A DNA stretch of 44,597 nucleotides, from the NCBI GenBank assembly GCA_016194935.1, contig JACQAO010000053.1, positions 1 through 44,597 of the forward strand. The letters run 5' to 3'. A model generated the notes under the pieces. The model had not been told where the DNA came from and made no database searches. It saw nothing but the letters and a program-made list of their open reading frames with translations. Source of the DNA: Betaproteobacteria bacterium. Lineage in GTDB: Bacteria > Pseudomonadota > Gammaproteobacteria > Burkholderiales > Rhodocyclaceae. Numbering within the stretch: the first letter of the stretch is position 1; each line of letters begins with the position of its first letter. Below are positions 35,601 to 41,147 of the stretch, piece after piece. The position numbers and the translations under genes were made by a program.

Positions 35601-37087
35601 CCACCGATTAGGCCATCTGTACCAATTCCCCCCACAAGCTTGTCGTTTCCGGCGCCACCGAAGAGCAGATCGGCATCTCCTCCTCCGAACAAGTTGTCAT
35701 CTCCACCCCCACCGATGAGCAAGTCGTTGCTATCGCCCGCATCGAAGGTATCGGCCTTGTTGCCGCCAAGCACGATGTCGGAGCTGTTACCTGCGGCTAC
35801 ACCGTCAAGTCCTGTGGCACCTATGGCGACGTTCCAGCGGCGCTTTTCCGCCGCAAAGCCATTCAACGCTTCAAGTGTATTTTCTCCATATCCGTAGGCT
35901 ATGTCTTTTCCAGCGAAGTTCTTGGCGTAGTCCAGCAGCCCCTGGTAGCCGAGAATTCCTCCCAGCACGGTATCGCTGTCGCCAAGTGGAGCGGTAAGGT
36001 CGAACTGCAAGCCTCCGATATGCGTGCTGAAGAACGTATTTTGCGTCGTGCTTTGTTGGTAGTAGTGCTGCAAGCCGATGTCGATTATGGCTTTGACAAA
36101 AGAGTTTTCCGATGTGTTCGGATTTAGGTTCGCCAGCTTGATGAAATCAACTCCAAAGCGGTCGAGCATGCCGTCGCGCAAGATAGGACTTGAGGTTTCC
36201 GGAGCACTCGAATCGACTCCCACCTGATGTCGATAGAGGTGGGCGAGAAGGTTTTTATAGCTATCGAGATTGAATAGATTCTTGTCGAATATCTCGGGTA
36301 ACAATGACGGCAGCGCGCTCGCCGCAGACGCAAAAGTCGATGATTGAAGAAACGAGGCGAGCAATGTCATAGAATGACGATCAATCATTCCGAGTTCGGT
36401 ATTGCCAGCGGAAACAGTTCCTAGCGTTTGGAAGATGGTCGGCGCTATCACGCGTAGGTACTCAAGCACTTCGCCTTGAAAATGGGTACCGACGACCAGT
36501 TGTTCGCGTTCCGCGTATTTCCCGGAACCCACCGTTATCTGTTCTTGACCCTGTCCATCGATACCACGAAGGACATACGATTCAAAATCAGCGTCCGTTA
36601 CACCCAACGCCGATAGCTTGCCGGAAACCGATTTCAATACATCAGGAGAACTGGCAGATACCCGGAAAGGTGCTGGATCGAAGATATAGGCAGGCTTGTT
36701 GAAGAAAATACCCATCAACGAAGCCAAGCCTCCTCCGAGTGAGTGCCCGGTAAAGCTGATGCTATACCCCTGTAAGGAAGAGGTGCTCTTGGCCTGCTCG
36801 TACAACGCGACCGCCCGATCAAGCTGGGGCGAAGGTTGCCCTACACCGAGAGGAATATTGGCAAGTGTGAAATCTGCAAATTGCTGTTGATTGGTACCAG
36901 TGAAAGCAACTACGACTTCGTGGGTAACATCGTTTTTGTAAATACCGCCAGAGAAACCCGATGCCGTATCCGGCAGCCAATACACCTCACTCCAGCCAAG
37001 AGGAACAGGAATTCGATTTACCGGATTCTCTGTGCTATATACCCGTCCAGCCAGTTCAGCGTACTCAAGAAAAGTAGTCATAGTCAT
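26612..37087 (-). CDS. Giant lipase-like RTX protein, type I secretion substrate
   Basis: A 3491-residue calcium-binding RTX protein. Residues 1-400 resemble a class 3 lipase-type alpha/beta hydrolase, with FTGHSLGGG and the likely nucleophile Ser116. Residues about 430-530 are a first block of GGxGxDxLx repeats; 600-636 are a glycine-serine linker; then an EF-hand-like region (DLDGNGQIDAV, DFNGDGIAE, DSNADGKIDIQDAD). From about 1060 to 2735 come eleven units, each pairing RTX nonapeptides with an HCBP-related domain ending in a form of FADGTVWD. Next is an Ig/cadherin-like domain (about 2740-2840), five VDNAxDxVxE-type RTX units and a C-terminal secretion region rich in small and hydrophobic residues. 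The ATG at 37087 has AAGGAGA seven bases upstream; the frame is open to 37360 but overlaps the lipoprotein gene. Confidence 0.93.
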   Translation of the reverse strand: MTMTTFLEYAELAGRVYSTENPVNRIPVPLGWSEVYWLPDTASGFSGGIYKNDVTHEVVVAFTGTNQQQFADFTLANIPLGVGQPSPQLDRAVALYEQAKSTSSLQGYSISFTGHSLGGGLASLMGIFFNKPAYIFDPAPFRVSASSPDVLKSVSGKLSALGVTDADFESYVLRGIDGQGQEQITVGSGKYAEREQLVVGTHFQGEVLEYLRVIAPTIFQTLGTVSAGNTELGMIDRHSMTLLASFLQSSTFASAASALPSLLPEIFDKNLFNLDSYKNLLAHLYRHQVGVDSSAPETSSPILRDGMLDRFGVDFIKLANLNPNTSENSFVKAIIDIGLQHYYQQSTTQNTFFSTHIGGLQFDLTAPLGDSDTVLGGILGYQGLLDYAKNFAGKDIAYGYGENTLEALNGFAAEKRRWNVAIGATGLDGVAAGNSSDIVLGGNKADTFDAGDSNDLLIGGGGDDNLFGGGDADLLFGGAGNDKLVGGIGTDGLIGGAGDDILDGRDGVGGDYLYGGSGYDTYYADDGDTIRDAGGQGKVILNGKTLTFATRNKGEIAYHDAAGNTYIYSGGTLQINDPLLIENFTNGDLGIYLDEKQKKGSGGGGGGGGGGGGGGGGGGGGGGGGGGGSGGGGGGGSSPPGYTPDDAIRRWDPLVLDLDGNGQIDAVGSSASGVYFDFNGDGIAEKAGWIAPQDGLLALDANANNVVDNLGELFGSNIQDGFAELRGHDSNADGKIDIQDADFARLRVWQDANQDGISQSGELRTFDELGITNINLTTTPVNTPIADNLLTATGSFTRNGVPQLAADILLAVNFALTDSNPNRPLDLPPQLDGEVFTLPWLRGYGNVKSLPVAYQEDPSLRQAARDLIAQGRTGILQNFDRFMAKWTGLSAAHAAHGVTRTNLTTEDKVWMLENLTGQDVKKSAIEVANFGTVSPGSGQIWNSQYIDNQLQGFIRQEALSFTIQTDTKDWLKGVYYSLNLDSFVALDAALLQTSLQAKLVSINNEDDAVYAAVVLAKLKADGIALDVGTLKQDIGQSAYAALLASALDFTGENVQILATPGIATLQGAGFLAGSSGDDVFFGGQGNNILLGRGGNDRLTGKTGNDILDGGIGNDTLQGGAGNDTYIFGNGYGQDVVNDYDWTVGNVDAVQMAVGITPDNVTLTRDANNRYLSLNSGADRLTLQNWFNSDAYKIERVSFTDGTVWDAAELERRTAAAPGTEGNDNLYGSEAGDVIGGLGGNDIIVGYGGNDTLDGGAGNDTLQGGVGNDTYVFGNGYGQDVVRDIDGTVGNVDIVKMIAGVAPSEVLVTRDGNSLYLSLNSGADRLTLQNWFSYDYKIERVSFVDGTVWDAAELDRRITVASGTEGNDNIYGREVGDVIGGLGGNDVIVGYGGNDTLDGGAGNDTLQGGVGNDTYVFGNGYGQDVVRDIDGTVGNVDTVQMAVGITPDNVTVTRDANNRYLSLNSGSDRLTLQNWFVHDDYKIERVSFADGAIWDAAELERRTVAIPGTGGNDNIHGSEAGDVIYSLGGNDMIFGYGGNDMLDGGIGNDTLQGGAGNDTYIFGNGYGQDVVNDYDWTVGNFDTVQMAAGITPENVTVTRDANNRYLSLNGGVDRLTLQIWFNSDAYKIERVSFVDGTVWDAAELDRRITVASGTEGNDNIYGREADDVIDGLGGNDLIVGYNGNDTLTGGSGNDTLDGGAGDDTLDGGSGNDTLDGGAGNDTYIFGNGYGQDVIHDFDNGWTAGKTNTVQMAVGITPSNVTVSRDANNLYLSLNGGADRLTLQYWFLGDTYKIERVAFADGTSWDVTALKALSNVPTENADYLEGTPNGDVIDGLGGNDTIIGYGGNDTLDGGIGNDILQGGVGNDIYKFGNGYGQDLVNDSDYTVGNFDTVKIAAGVAPSDVTVTSDSTNLYLSLNGGADRLTLQNWQYGDSNKVERISFTDGTVWDGGLTAKATAITEGNNVLVGTAGNDSIDGLGGDDEFWGEGGNDTLTGGAGNDTMHGGTGGDTLDGGAGNDNLQGDAGDDVYLFGAGSGQDFVIDYDTAPGNTDTIRMATGVLPESLTVTGDRNNLYLSFSSGTDKLTVANWFVNNAYKTERISFADGTVWNTTQFDTTGSTAGNDMLWGSADDDVIDGLGGDDTLYGFEGNDVLRGGGGNDTLVGGAGNDTYVFDKGSGQDTISSNGATAGEHDVIRLGIDVSPTTVLVDQDATNLVLSIPGTNDRLTVSGYFSNGGNSPYRTGSIQFEDGTVWNFAAVKALSVSAVLVGTSGNDRLFGSSASDSIEGLGGNDQIYGNDGNDRLIGGIGDDYLNGGAGSDTYLFGRGDGRDTIYNLDSVLVKSDSILFNANILPGDIVTSRDTYAPDNLILAVRGTSDSLTVLNYFYNDGVSNPSLDAIRFADGTTWDFATVKAMVASVATEGNDRLYGFNTADMIDGLGGDDTIEGRGGDDLLDGGAGNDNLHGQNGNDILRGGTGNDILDGGSGNDTYIFNRGDGQDSVFNFDFSAVKHDTILFGGDVLPTDVAASRTGYSYSPNDLMLTLRGTGDRLTILNYFLNDGMGIYAIEAIRFADGTTWDFTSIKGILQGATEGNDVLSGYNSMDVLDGLGGTDIIYGLGGADTITGGTGNDMLVGGYDRDTYLFNLGDGFDTIDDAIMYGYSGGYGGAWGGGNGNELRFGAGISPSQIVAISYNGALTLAIQGTSDKIRLLHWVGGTDRVDSFVFADGTVWNAAQVEAIMSPDIAPQVLAPIGHYDAVPAQVFAFRIPNGTFYDANPTDTLALSVRLANGSPLPSWLSFDTTTQTLTGTPGDSEVGTYRIQVTAKDPQGAQAIDVFDLSVAPADLMLLGTDGADTLTGLSGNDTLNGGAGPDTMTGGKGNDTYYVDNAKDKVVERYDEGNDTVITSIDYTLPENVENITLFGKSGLKGTGNDLDNTLRGGSGKATLIGGKGDDTYYVDNAKDKIVERKNEGMDTVVTDIDYTLQENVENLVLNGTTGRKGTGNKLDNVLNGTAGNDSLDGDTGEDTLTGGAGDDSYTVDNVNDHVIELADEGIDSVVSSVSYTLPDNVENLTLTGSKNKEDEHGDDGSDDADDGHALVTMSGTGNELDNTIIGKADANILDGGDGNDILTGGKHKDTLYGGSGDDNLNGGGGDDLLDGGFGADTMLGGTGDDIYMVDNVGDMVIEDKKNGKDSVVSTLSYVLTANVENLTLAATDAINAGGNELNNALMGNSSSNLLSAGAGNDTLDGNDGLDFLEGMAGNDTLTDTAGSGYFNGGAGADKLTGGASADFFMGGKGDDTINTGDGSDVIVFNRGDGYDKVTVGANASDTISLGGGIAYRDLKFKKKGNDLVLTTGDDEGIEFVNWYSGSANRNVLSLQVVAEAMSGFDAGSTDTLFSKKVQNFDFKSLTGAFDAARAAKPGLSSWALSGALTQFHLASSDNDALGGDLAYQYGKNGALAGIGLASAQSILGDAQFGAQAQALQPLSGLQEGAVRLS
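31460..33790 (-). repeat. Tandem DNA repeats of about 432 bases within the giant RTX gene
   Basis: Successive units place the same anchor (CCGTAACCATTGCCGAAGA on the plus strand) near 31906, 32390, 32827, 33257 and, slightly diverged, 33694. Spacings are about 487, 435, 430 and 437 bases; the longest holds extra nonapeptides. Two neighbouring units are almost identical at DNA level. Confidence 0.85.
35180..35290 (-). repeat. Poly-glycine-coding tract in the giant RTX gene
   Basis: Thirty-seven consecutive codons are all glycine except two serines, using a mix of GGN codons. It forms the linker between the first RTX block and the EF-hand-like region. The short RTX gene has PPKPKPP at the same place. 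Confidence 0.92.
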
Positions 37088-37116
37088 GTTGGTCTCCTTG
37101 GCAAAGTGTGTGTTCT

Positions 37117-37677
37117 TTAACAACCGAATTTCGAGGAAAGAAGTAGGTTGTGTTCGCGTTCGGAAAGTCCACCTATAGGGGTGTACTTTTCTTTTTCGGC
37201 TACAAGTACCTTCTGTAATTGTTTGGGCAGACGCTCGGTGCTCCAGAGAAGATTTGACGCCTTTCCTTCCAGGCGCTGGGGGAGCGGTGTCTCGGTGGCT
37301 CCGTTGGGGGAAATAATGACTGCCACATAATATGACTTTGGACGACCGCGCTTGTAGCACTCAGTGGAACTGTTGATCGCGGCTACGAGTAGATAGCTAT
37401 TTCTATCAGAGAGTTTCTCAAGATAGAGAGGTCGAAGATGATCTGACCAAGCTGGCTTATTTTTCCCGAACAGAAAGAGTTCCGATTTTCTGAAAGTCCA
37501 CTTAGGCGAGAGTTGATCGATCAAGAGTTCGAGAACTTCTCTTCGCTTGATTACCTCAATCTTCGGCGGGTTACCCAATATGACCTCTTCCTCATACTCA
37601 ATGACCTTAGTACAACCGCTAAGACAAAGAACTGCCAGCATAGCTAACGTCGCAATAGTTCGCTTCTTTTGAGTCAT
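37117..37677 (-). CDS. Predicted lipoprotein between the two RTX genes
   Basis: A 186-residue lipoprotein. The signal sequence MTQKKRTIATLAMLAVLCLSGC carries the lipobox LSGC with the lipidated Cys22, and position +2 is Thr, so outer-membrane sorting is expected. The body has no family I recognise; it has ELLIDQLSPKWTFRKSELF and a long basic, hydrophilic middle, and it ends LLLSSKFGC. The start is set by ATG at 37677 with GGAGGAT eight bases upstream; that ATG overlaps the stop of the short RTX gene by ATGA, so translation is coupled to it. Placed between two lipase-like exoproteins, it could be a chaperone, anchor or immunity-type partner; the sequence does not say which. Confidence 0.83.
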   Translation of the reverse strand: MTQKKRTIATLAMLAVLCLSGCTKVIEYEEEVILGNPPKIEVIKRREVLELLIDQLSPKWTFRKSELFLFGKNKPAWSDHLRPLYLEKLSDRNSYLLVAAINSSTECYKRGRPKSYYVAVIISPNGATETPLPQRLEGKASNLLWSTERLPKQLQKVLVAEKEKYTPIGGLSEREHNLLLSSKFGC

Positions 37678-40298
37678 GCCGCAATCCTCCATGCACCTAA
37701 ATCCTGCCCGGTGAGGTTTTCCAACATCCAAATCTTGTCTTCAACAGTGAGGTTGGTTCTTGTCACGCCATGCGCGGCATGGGCGGCAGACAGCCCAGTC
37801 CACTTGGCCATGAACCCGTCGAAATTCTGGAGAATACCGTTACGTCCCTGAGCGATCAGGTCCCTGGCGGCTTGCCGCAGGGCGGGGTCTTCCTGATAAG
37901 CGACGGGCAGGCTCTTAACGTTGCCATAGCCCCTGAGCCAGGGAAGGGTGAAGACTTCACCATCAAGCTGCGGAGACAGGTCGAGCGGGCGGTTGGGATT
38001 TGAATCGGTGAGCGCGAAGTTGACCGCGAGGAGGATATCGGCGGCCAGTTGGGTGGTGCCGTTACGGGTGAAGCTGCCGGTGGCGGTCAGGAGATTGTCG
38101 GCGATGGGCGTGTTGGCGGGGGTGGTGGCGAGATTGATGCTGGTGATACTTAGCTCGTCAAGGGTGCGGAGTTCTCCGCCTTGGCTGATGCCGTCCTGAT
38201 TGACGTCTTGCCAGACACGAAGTTTGGCGAAATCGGCGTCCTGAATGTCGATCTTGCCATCGGCATTACTGTCGTGTCCCCTGAGTTCGGCGAAGCCATC
38301 CTGGATATTCGAGCCGAAGAGCTCGCCAAGGTTGTCGACGACATTGTTGGCATTGGCGTCCAGGGCCAGCAGGCCGTCCTGGGGTGCGATCCAGCCGGCC
38401 TTCTCCGCGATGCCGTCGCCGTTGAAGTCGAAGTAGACGCTGGAGGCGCTGCTGCCGACGGCGTCGATCTGGCCGTTGCCGTCGAGGTCGAGGACGAACG
38501 GATCCCAGCGGCGAATGGCGTCGTTGGAATTGTAGACGGGAGGCTTGGGTTTCGGAGGATACTCTGCCTCGTCGAGATAGATGCCTAATTCGCCGTTGTC
38601 GAAACCTTCGATGGTGAGTGGGTCGTTGATCTGGAGACTGCCATTGTTGTAAATGTAGGTGTTACCGGCAGCATCGTGCCAGACGGTTTCGCCTTTGTTG
38701 CGCGTGGCGAAGGTCAGGGTCTTGCCGTTGAGGATGACCTTGCCTTGCCCACCGGCGTCGCGGATGGTGTCGCCGTTGTCAGCATAGTAGGTATCGTAGC
38801 CGGTGCCGCCATCGAGCATATCGCCGCCGGCGCCGTCGCGGCCATCGAGAATGTCGTTGCCGGCGCCGCCGATTAGATTGTCGGCACCAGCGCCACCGGT
38901 AAGGGTGTCGCTGCCGGCGCCGCCCACCAGCAGGTCACCCGCCGTACCGCCGGTGAATGTATCGTTGCCATCGCCGCCGAGCATGAAAGCGCCTCGGTTG
39001 TTACTGTCCGCCGCAGTCATGCCGGATGTCCCCACCGCGATACTCCAGTCGCGCAGGTCGACAATCTTTTGTTTTATGAGGTTGCGCTCAGCGAAAGTGA
39101 AGAGCGGGTCGGTCTCCAGATACTTGACGAAATATTGGCTGTAGCCTTTGGCGCTGGTGATGTTCGCTGCAATGTCCTGGGTGTCGAACTGCAATCCACC
39201 CGTGACGGCCAGGAAGAGTTCTTGCTGGTATTTGGCGCTGGCGGTGGTTTCCCCGTAGTACTTTTCCATGGCGAAGGCGACAAGAGCCTTGACCAGGTCG
39301 CGGTAGCCCTGCGTGCCGCCCTGTGCTTGCACGAGCTTATCGAGATCGGCGGTGTAGCGGTCGAGCATGGCGTCGGCAATGAACGACCCGCTCACACCGG
39401 CCTGGTGGCGGATGAGGTGTTCGAGGAGGTTGGGGTCAGTGGTGTTGGATTTGTCGGTTGTATATGCAAACAAATTTGTATCGAACACCATCCCCAGCAG
39501 TTCTGGAAGACGGCTGGTCATCAGCCGGAAGGCATCGCTCTGCAAGAAGGCGGTCAGCAAGGCTTGAGAGTGGAGGTCGAATGGCCCGAAATAGTCGCCA
39601 TGAGTGAGCGTCGCCGCCGATGCGCCGATAGGCGTAAAGGGCAACGCGCCGAGAAATTCACCATCGACACGGAAGGTGCTGACCAAGGACGAATTCGGGA
39701 TGCCGCCGTTGGCTTGCCGCAGCGCCAGGAAATTGCCCAGACCCGACACGAGAGCATCGCGGGCAGCCGCTTGAATGGGATCGGTCAAGGTCTTGTCCAA
39801 CAGGTATTGCTTGAGGTTCGTCGCAACGTCAGGGTGCAGGAGGCTCAATTCGGCTGAGTTCTTGAACGGGGCCTGGTCGAAGGTAGTGGCCTGCCTGCCG
39901 AAGAACACGCCCATCAGGGCAGCCAGCCCGCCACCCAGGCTGTGGCCGGTGAAGGTGATGTTGGCCGTGGGATTGGCGGCTTGAACGGCAAGGTAGTAGT
40001 CGGCTGCCTGGTTGAGTTGGCCGGAACCGAAACCTGTTGCCAAGCCAAGATTGGCGAATTGATCGACGGTGAGGAAGCCGTCTGTGCCGGCGTAGGAGAT
40101 CACGATGTCGTTTGGATTCGAACTGTTTTTGAAGGCAACGGCTTCGAAGCCACCCGTTGTGGGAAAACTTGGGATTGCAGGATCTGGAACATGAAAGAAT
40201 TCTGTCCATCCCCGTGGAATGGAAAACTGGTTCTGAGGATCGCGGTTGGTTTGATAAGCACGTCCCGCCATCAATGCGTATTCAACTGTGGTCGCCAT
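37674..40298 (-). CDS. Short lipase-like RTX protein, truncated relative of the giant
   Basis: An 874-residue protein with the same plan as the first quarter of the giant: lipase-like N terminus with ITFTGHSLGGG (likely nucleophile Ser120), RTX nonapeptides around residues 440-520, a Pro/Lys linker instead of poly-glycine, then the EF-hand-like region. Homology runs through WMLENLTGQD and stops abruptly; the last residues LGAWRIAA are unrelated. It therefore lacks the HCBP units and the C-terminal secretion region of the giant. The N-terminal domains differ widely, whereas part of the middle is nearly identical in DNA. GGGAGATG eight bases before the ATG is a good ribosome site. It may be exported by other signals, act with the giant, or be a relic kept by recombination. 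Confidence 0.87.
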   Translation of the reverse strand: MATTVEYALMAGRAYQTNRDPQNQFSIPRGWTEFFHVPDPAIPSFPTTGGFEAVAFKNSSNPNDIVISYAGTDGFLTVDQFANLGLATGFGSGQLNQAADYYLAVQAANPTANITFTGHSLGGGLAALMGVFFGRQATTFDQAPFKNSAELSLLHPDVATNLKQYLLDKTLTDPIQAAARDALVSGLGNFLALRQANGGIPNSSLVSTFRVDGEFLGALPFTPIGASAATLTHGDYFGPFDLHSQALLTAFLQSDAFRLMTSRLPELLGMVFDTNLFAYTTDKSNTTDPNLLEHLIRHQAGVSGSFIADAMLDRYTADLDKLVQAQGGTQGYRDLVKALVAFAMEKYYGETTASAKYQQELFLAVTGGLQFDTQDIAANITSAKGYSQYFVKYLETDPLFTFAERNLIKQKIVDLRDWSIAVGTSGMTAADSNNRGAFMLGGDGNDTFTGGTAGDLLVGGAGSDTLTGGAGADNLIGGAGNDILDGRDGAGGDMLDGGTGYDTYYADNGDTIRDAGGQGKVILNGKTLTFATRNKGETVWHDAAGNTYIYNNGSLQINDPLTIEGFDNGELGIYLDEAEYPPKPKPPVYNSNDAIRRWDPFVLDLDGNGQIDAVGSSASSVYFDFNGDGIAEKAGWIAPQDGLLALDANANNVVDNLGELFGSNIQDGFAELRGHDSNADGKIDIQDADFAKLRVWQDVNQDGISQGGELRTLDELSITSINLATTPANTPIADNLLTATGSFTRNGTTQLAADILLAVNFALTDSNPNRPLDLSPQLDGEVFTLPWLRGYGNVKSLPVAYQEDPALRQAARDLIAQGRNGILQNFDGFMAKWTGLSAAHAAHGVTRTNLTVEDKIWMLENLTGQDLGAWRIAA
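38233..38486 (-). repeat. Near-identical DNA tract shared with the giant RTX gene
   Basis: This 254-base tract matches 34863-35116 at 252 positions (differences at 38352 and 38441). A second tract near 38695-38808 matches about 35422-35538 with two differences. The flanking homologous parts are clearly less alike, so the tracts look converted. Confidence 0.88.
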
Positions 40299-40337
40299 GA
40301 TTCATCTCCCTAGAAAAATTGAGTGTTGATATGGGAA

Positions 40338-41099
40338 CTACTTATTTCCGCGATATGTCTTGTTGAGCCAGTCTTGCGCCAAAGGCCACCAGTTGTAGTA
40401 GAGCAGCTTGCCCTCTATTTCCGGTGCGATGAGTTTTGCTGCCGCCGTAGTCGGAATTGGGCAACTCGTTAACCCTTCCCCACCTTTTATTGGCTCCCTC
40501 AGTATCGAGCGGTATTCGGGTTGCTTGTATCCATCTATCAACTGTTTGATCATTTCTGCAGTGATAAAACTTTTGCCAATTTTTTCCACTTCGATGTCTG
40601 GTGCAGAAAAAATTAAATTAGGCGTTTTAACCTCAGCCGGCAGTTCTTGCAGAGGAATGCGCTTCCACTCTTTGCCATCGTGTTTGAAGATGACATAAGG
40701 TGGATTGGGTCTGCCCCACTTGTTGTAAGAAAGGCATCCCATTGATGAGGCGACCAAGTAAGTCGTATCTTTGAATATATCGATTAACATCGGCAGAAAG
40801 CTGGCGGTACCGATGTCTTCGCTGTATTTGTCTTCCCATGTGACACGCTGACCTGTAGCGGGCAGAGTGAAGGTAAAGCTTTGTTCCCTGTATGGTGGCT
40901 TTTGCCCAATCTCATGCCGTCCGCCACGCTCAACCGAACGCTCCACAACAATCTTGCTGCCGTCATGCAACAGCACTTCTTCTTTCCAGCTTGTGCCGCC
41001 AAGTCCGAACAATCCCGCATCCGCGCTCATGCTTACCCCCATCATCAGAAACGTTCCAAGTTTGGCAATTCGCCTCAATATGTCTTGATTCGCACTCAT
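40338..41099 (-). CDS. Exported protein of unknown function
   Basis: A 253-residue protein with a signal peptide (hydrophobic residues 15-25, cleavage probably after ADA at residue 28). The mature protein starts GLFGLGGTSWKEEVLLHDGSKIVVERSVERGGRHEIGQ and continues with LPATGQRVTWEDKYSEDIG, SYNKWGRPNPPYVIFKHDGKEW and RIPLQELPAE. I recall similar unnamed proteins scattered in proteobacteria but know no function. The ATG at 41099 is preferred; an ATG at 41135 is possible. It sits between the exporter ATPase and the short RTX gene, 39 bases from the latter, so it is part of the operon and probably acts in the periplasm. Confidence 0.78.
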   Translation of the reverse strand: MSANQDILRRIAKLGTFLMMGVSMSADAGLFGLGGTSWKEEVLLHDGSKIVVERSVERGGRHEIGQKPPYREQSFTFTLPATGQRVTWEDKYSEDIGTASFLPMLIDIFKDTTYLVASSMGCLSYNKWGRPNPPYVIFKHDGKEWKRIPLQELPAEVKTPNLIFSAPDIEVEKIGKSFITAEMIKQLIDGYKQPEYRSILREPIKGGEGLTSCPIPTTAAAKLIAPEIEGKLLYYNWWPLAQDWLNKTYRGNK

Positions 41100-41147
41100 G
41101 CCGTCATCATCCTTTCGTGTCCGTTGCGACTCCATCTACCAAAGGCT

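Noticed and set aside
27130..35800. Regularly spaced short repeats that could be mistaken for a CRISPR array
   Set aside because: The period is that of nonapeptide codons and larger coding units in a continuous open frame; there are no unique spacers and no cas genes.
37088..37360. N-terminal extension of the giant RTX frame by 91 codons
   Set aside because: It overlaps the lipoprotein gene, is not similar to the short RTX protein's N terminus, and a good ribosome site stands before the ATG at 37087.
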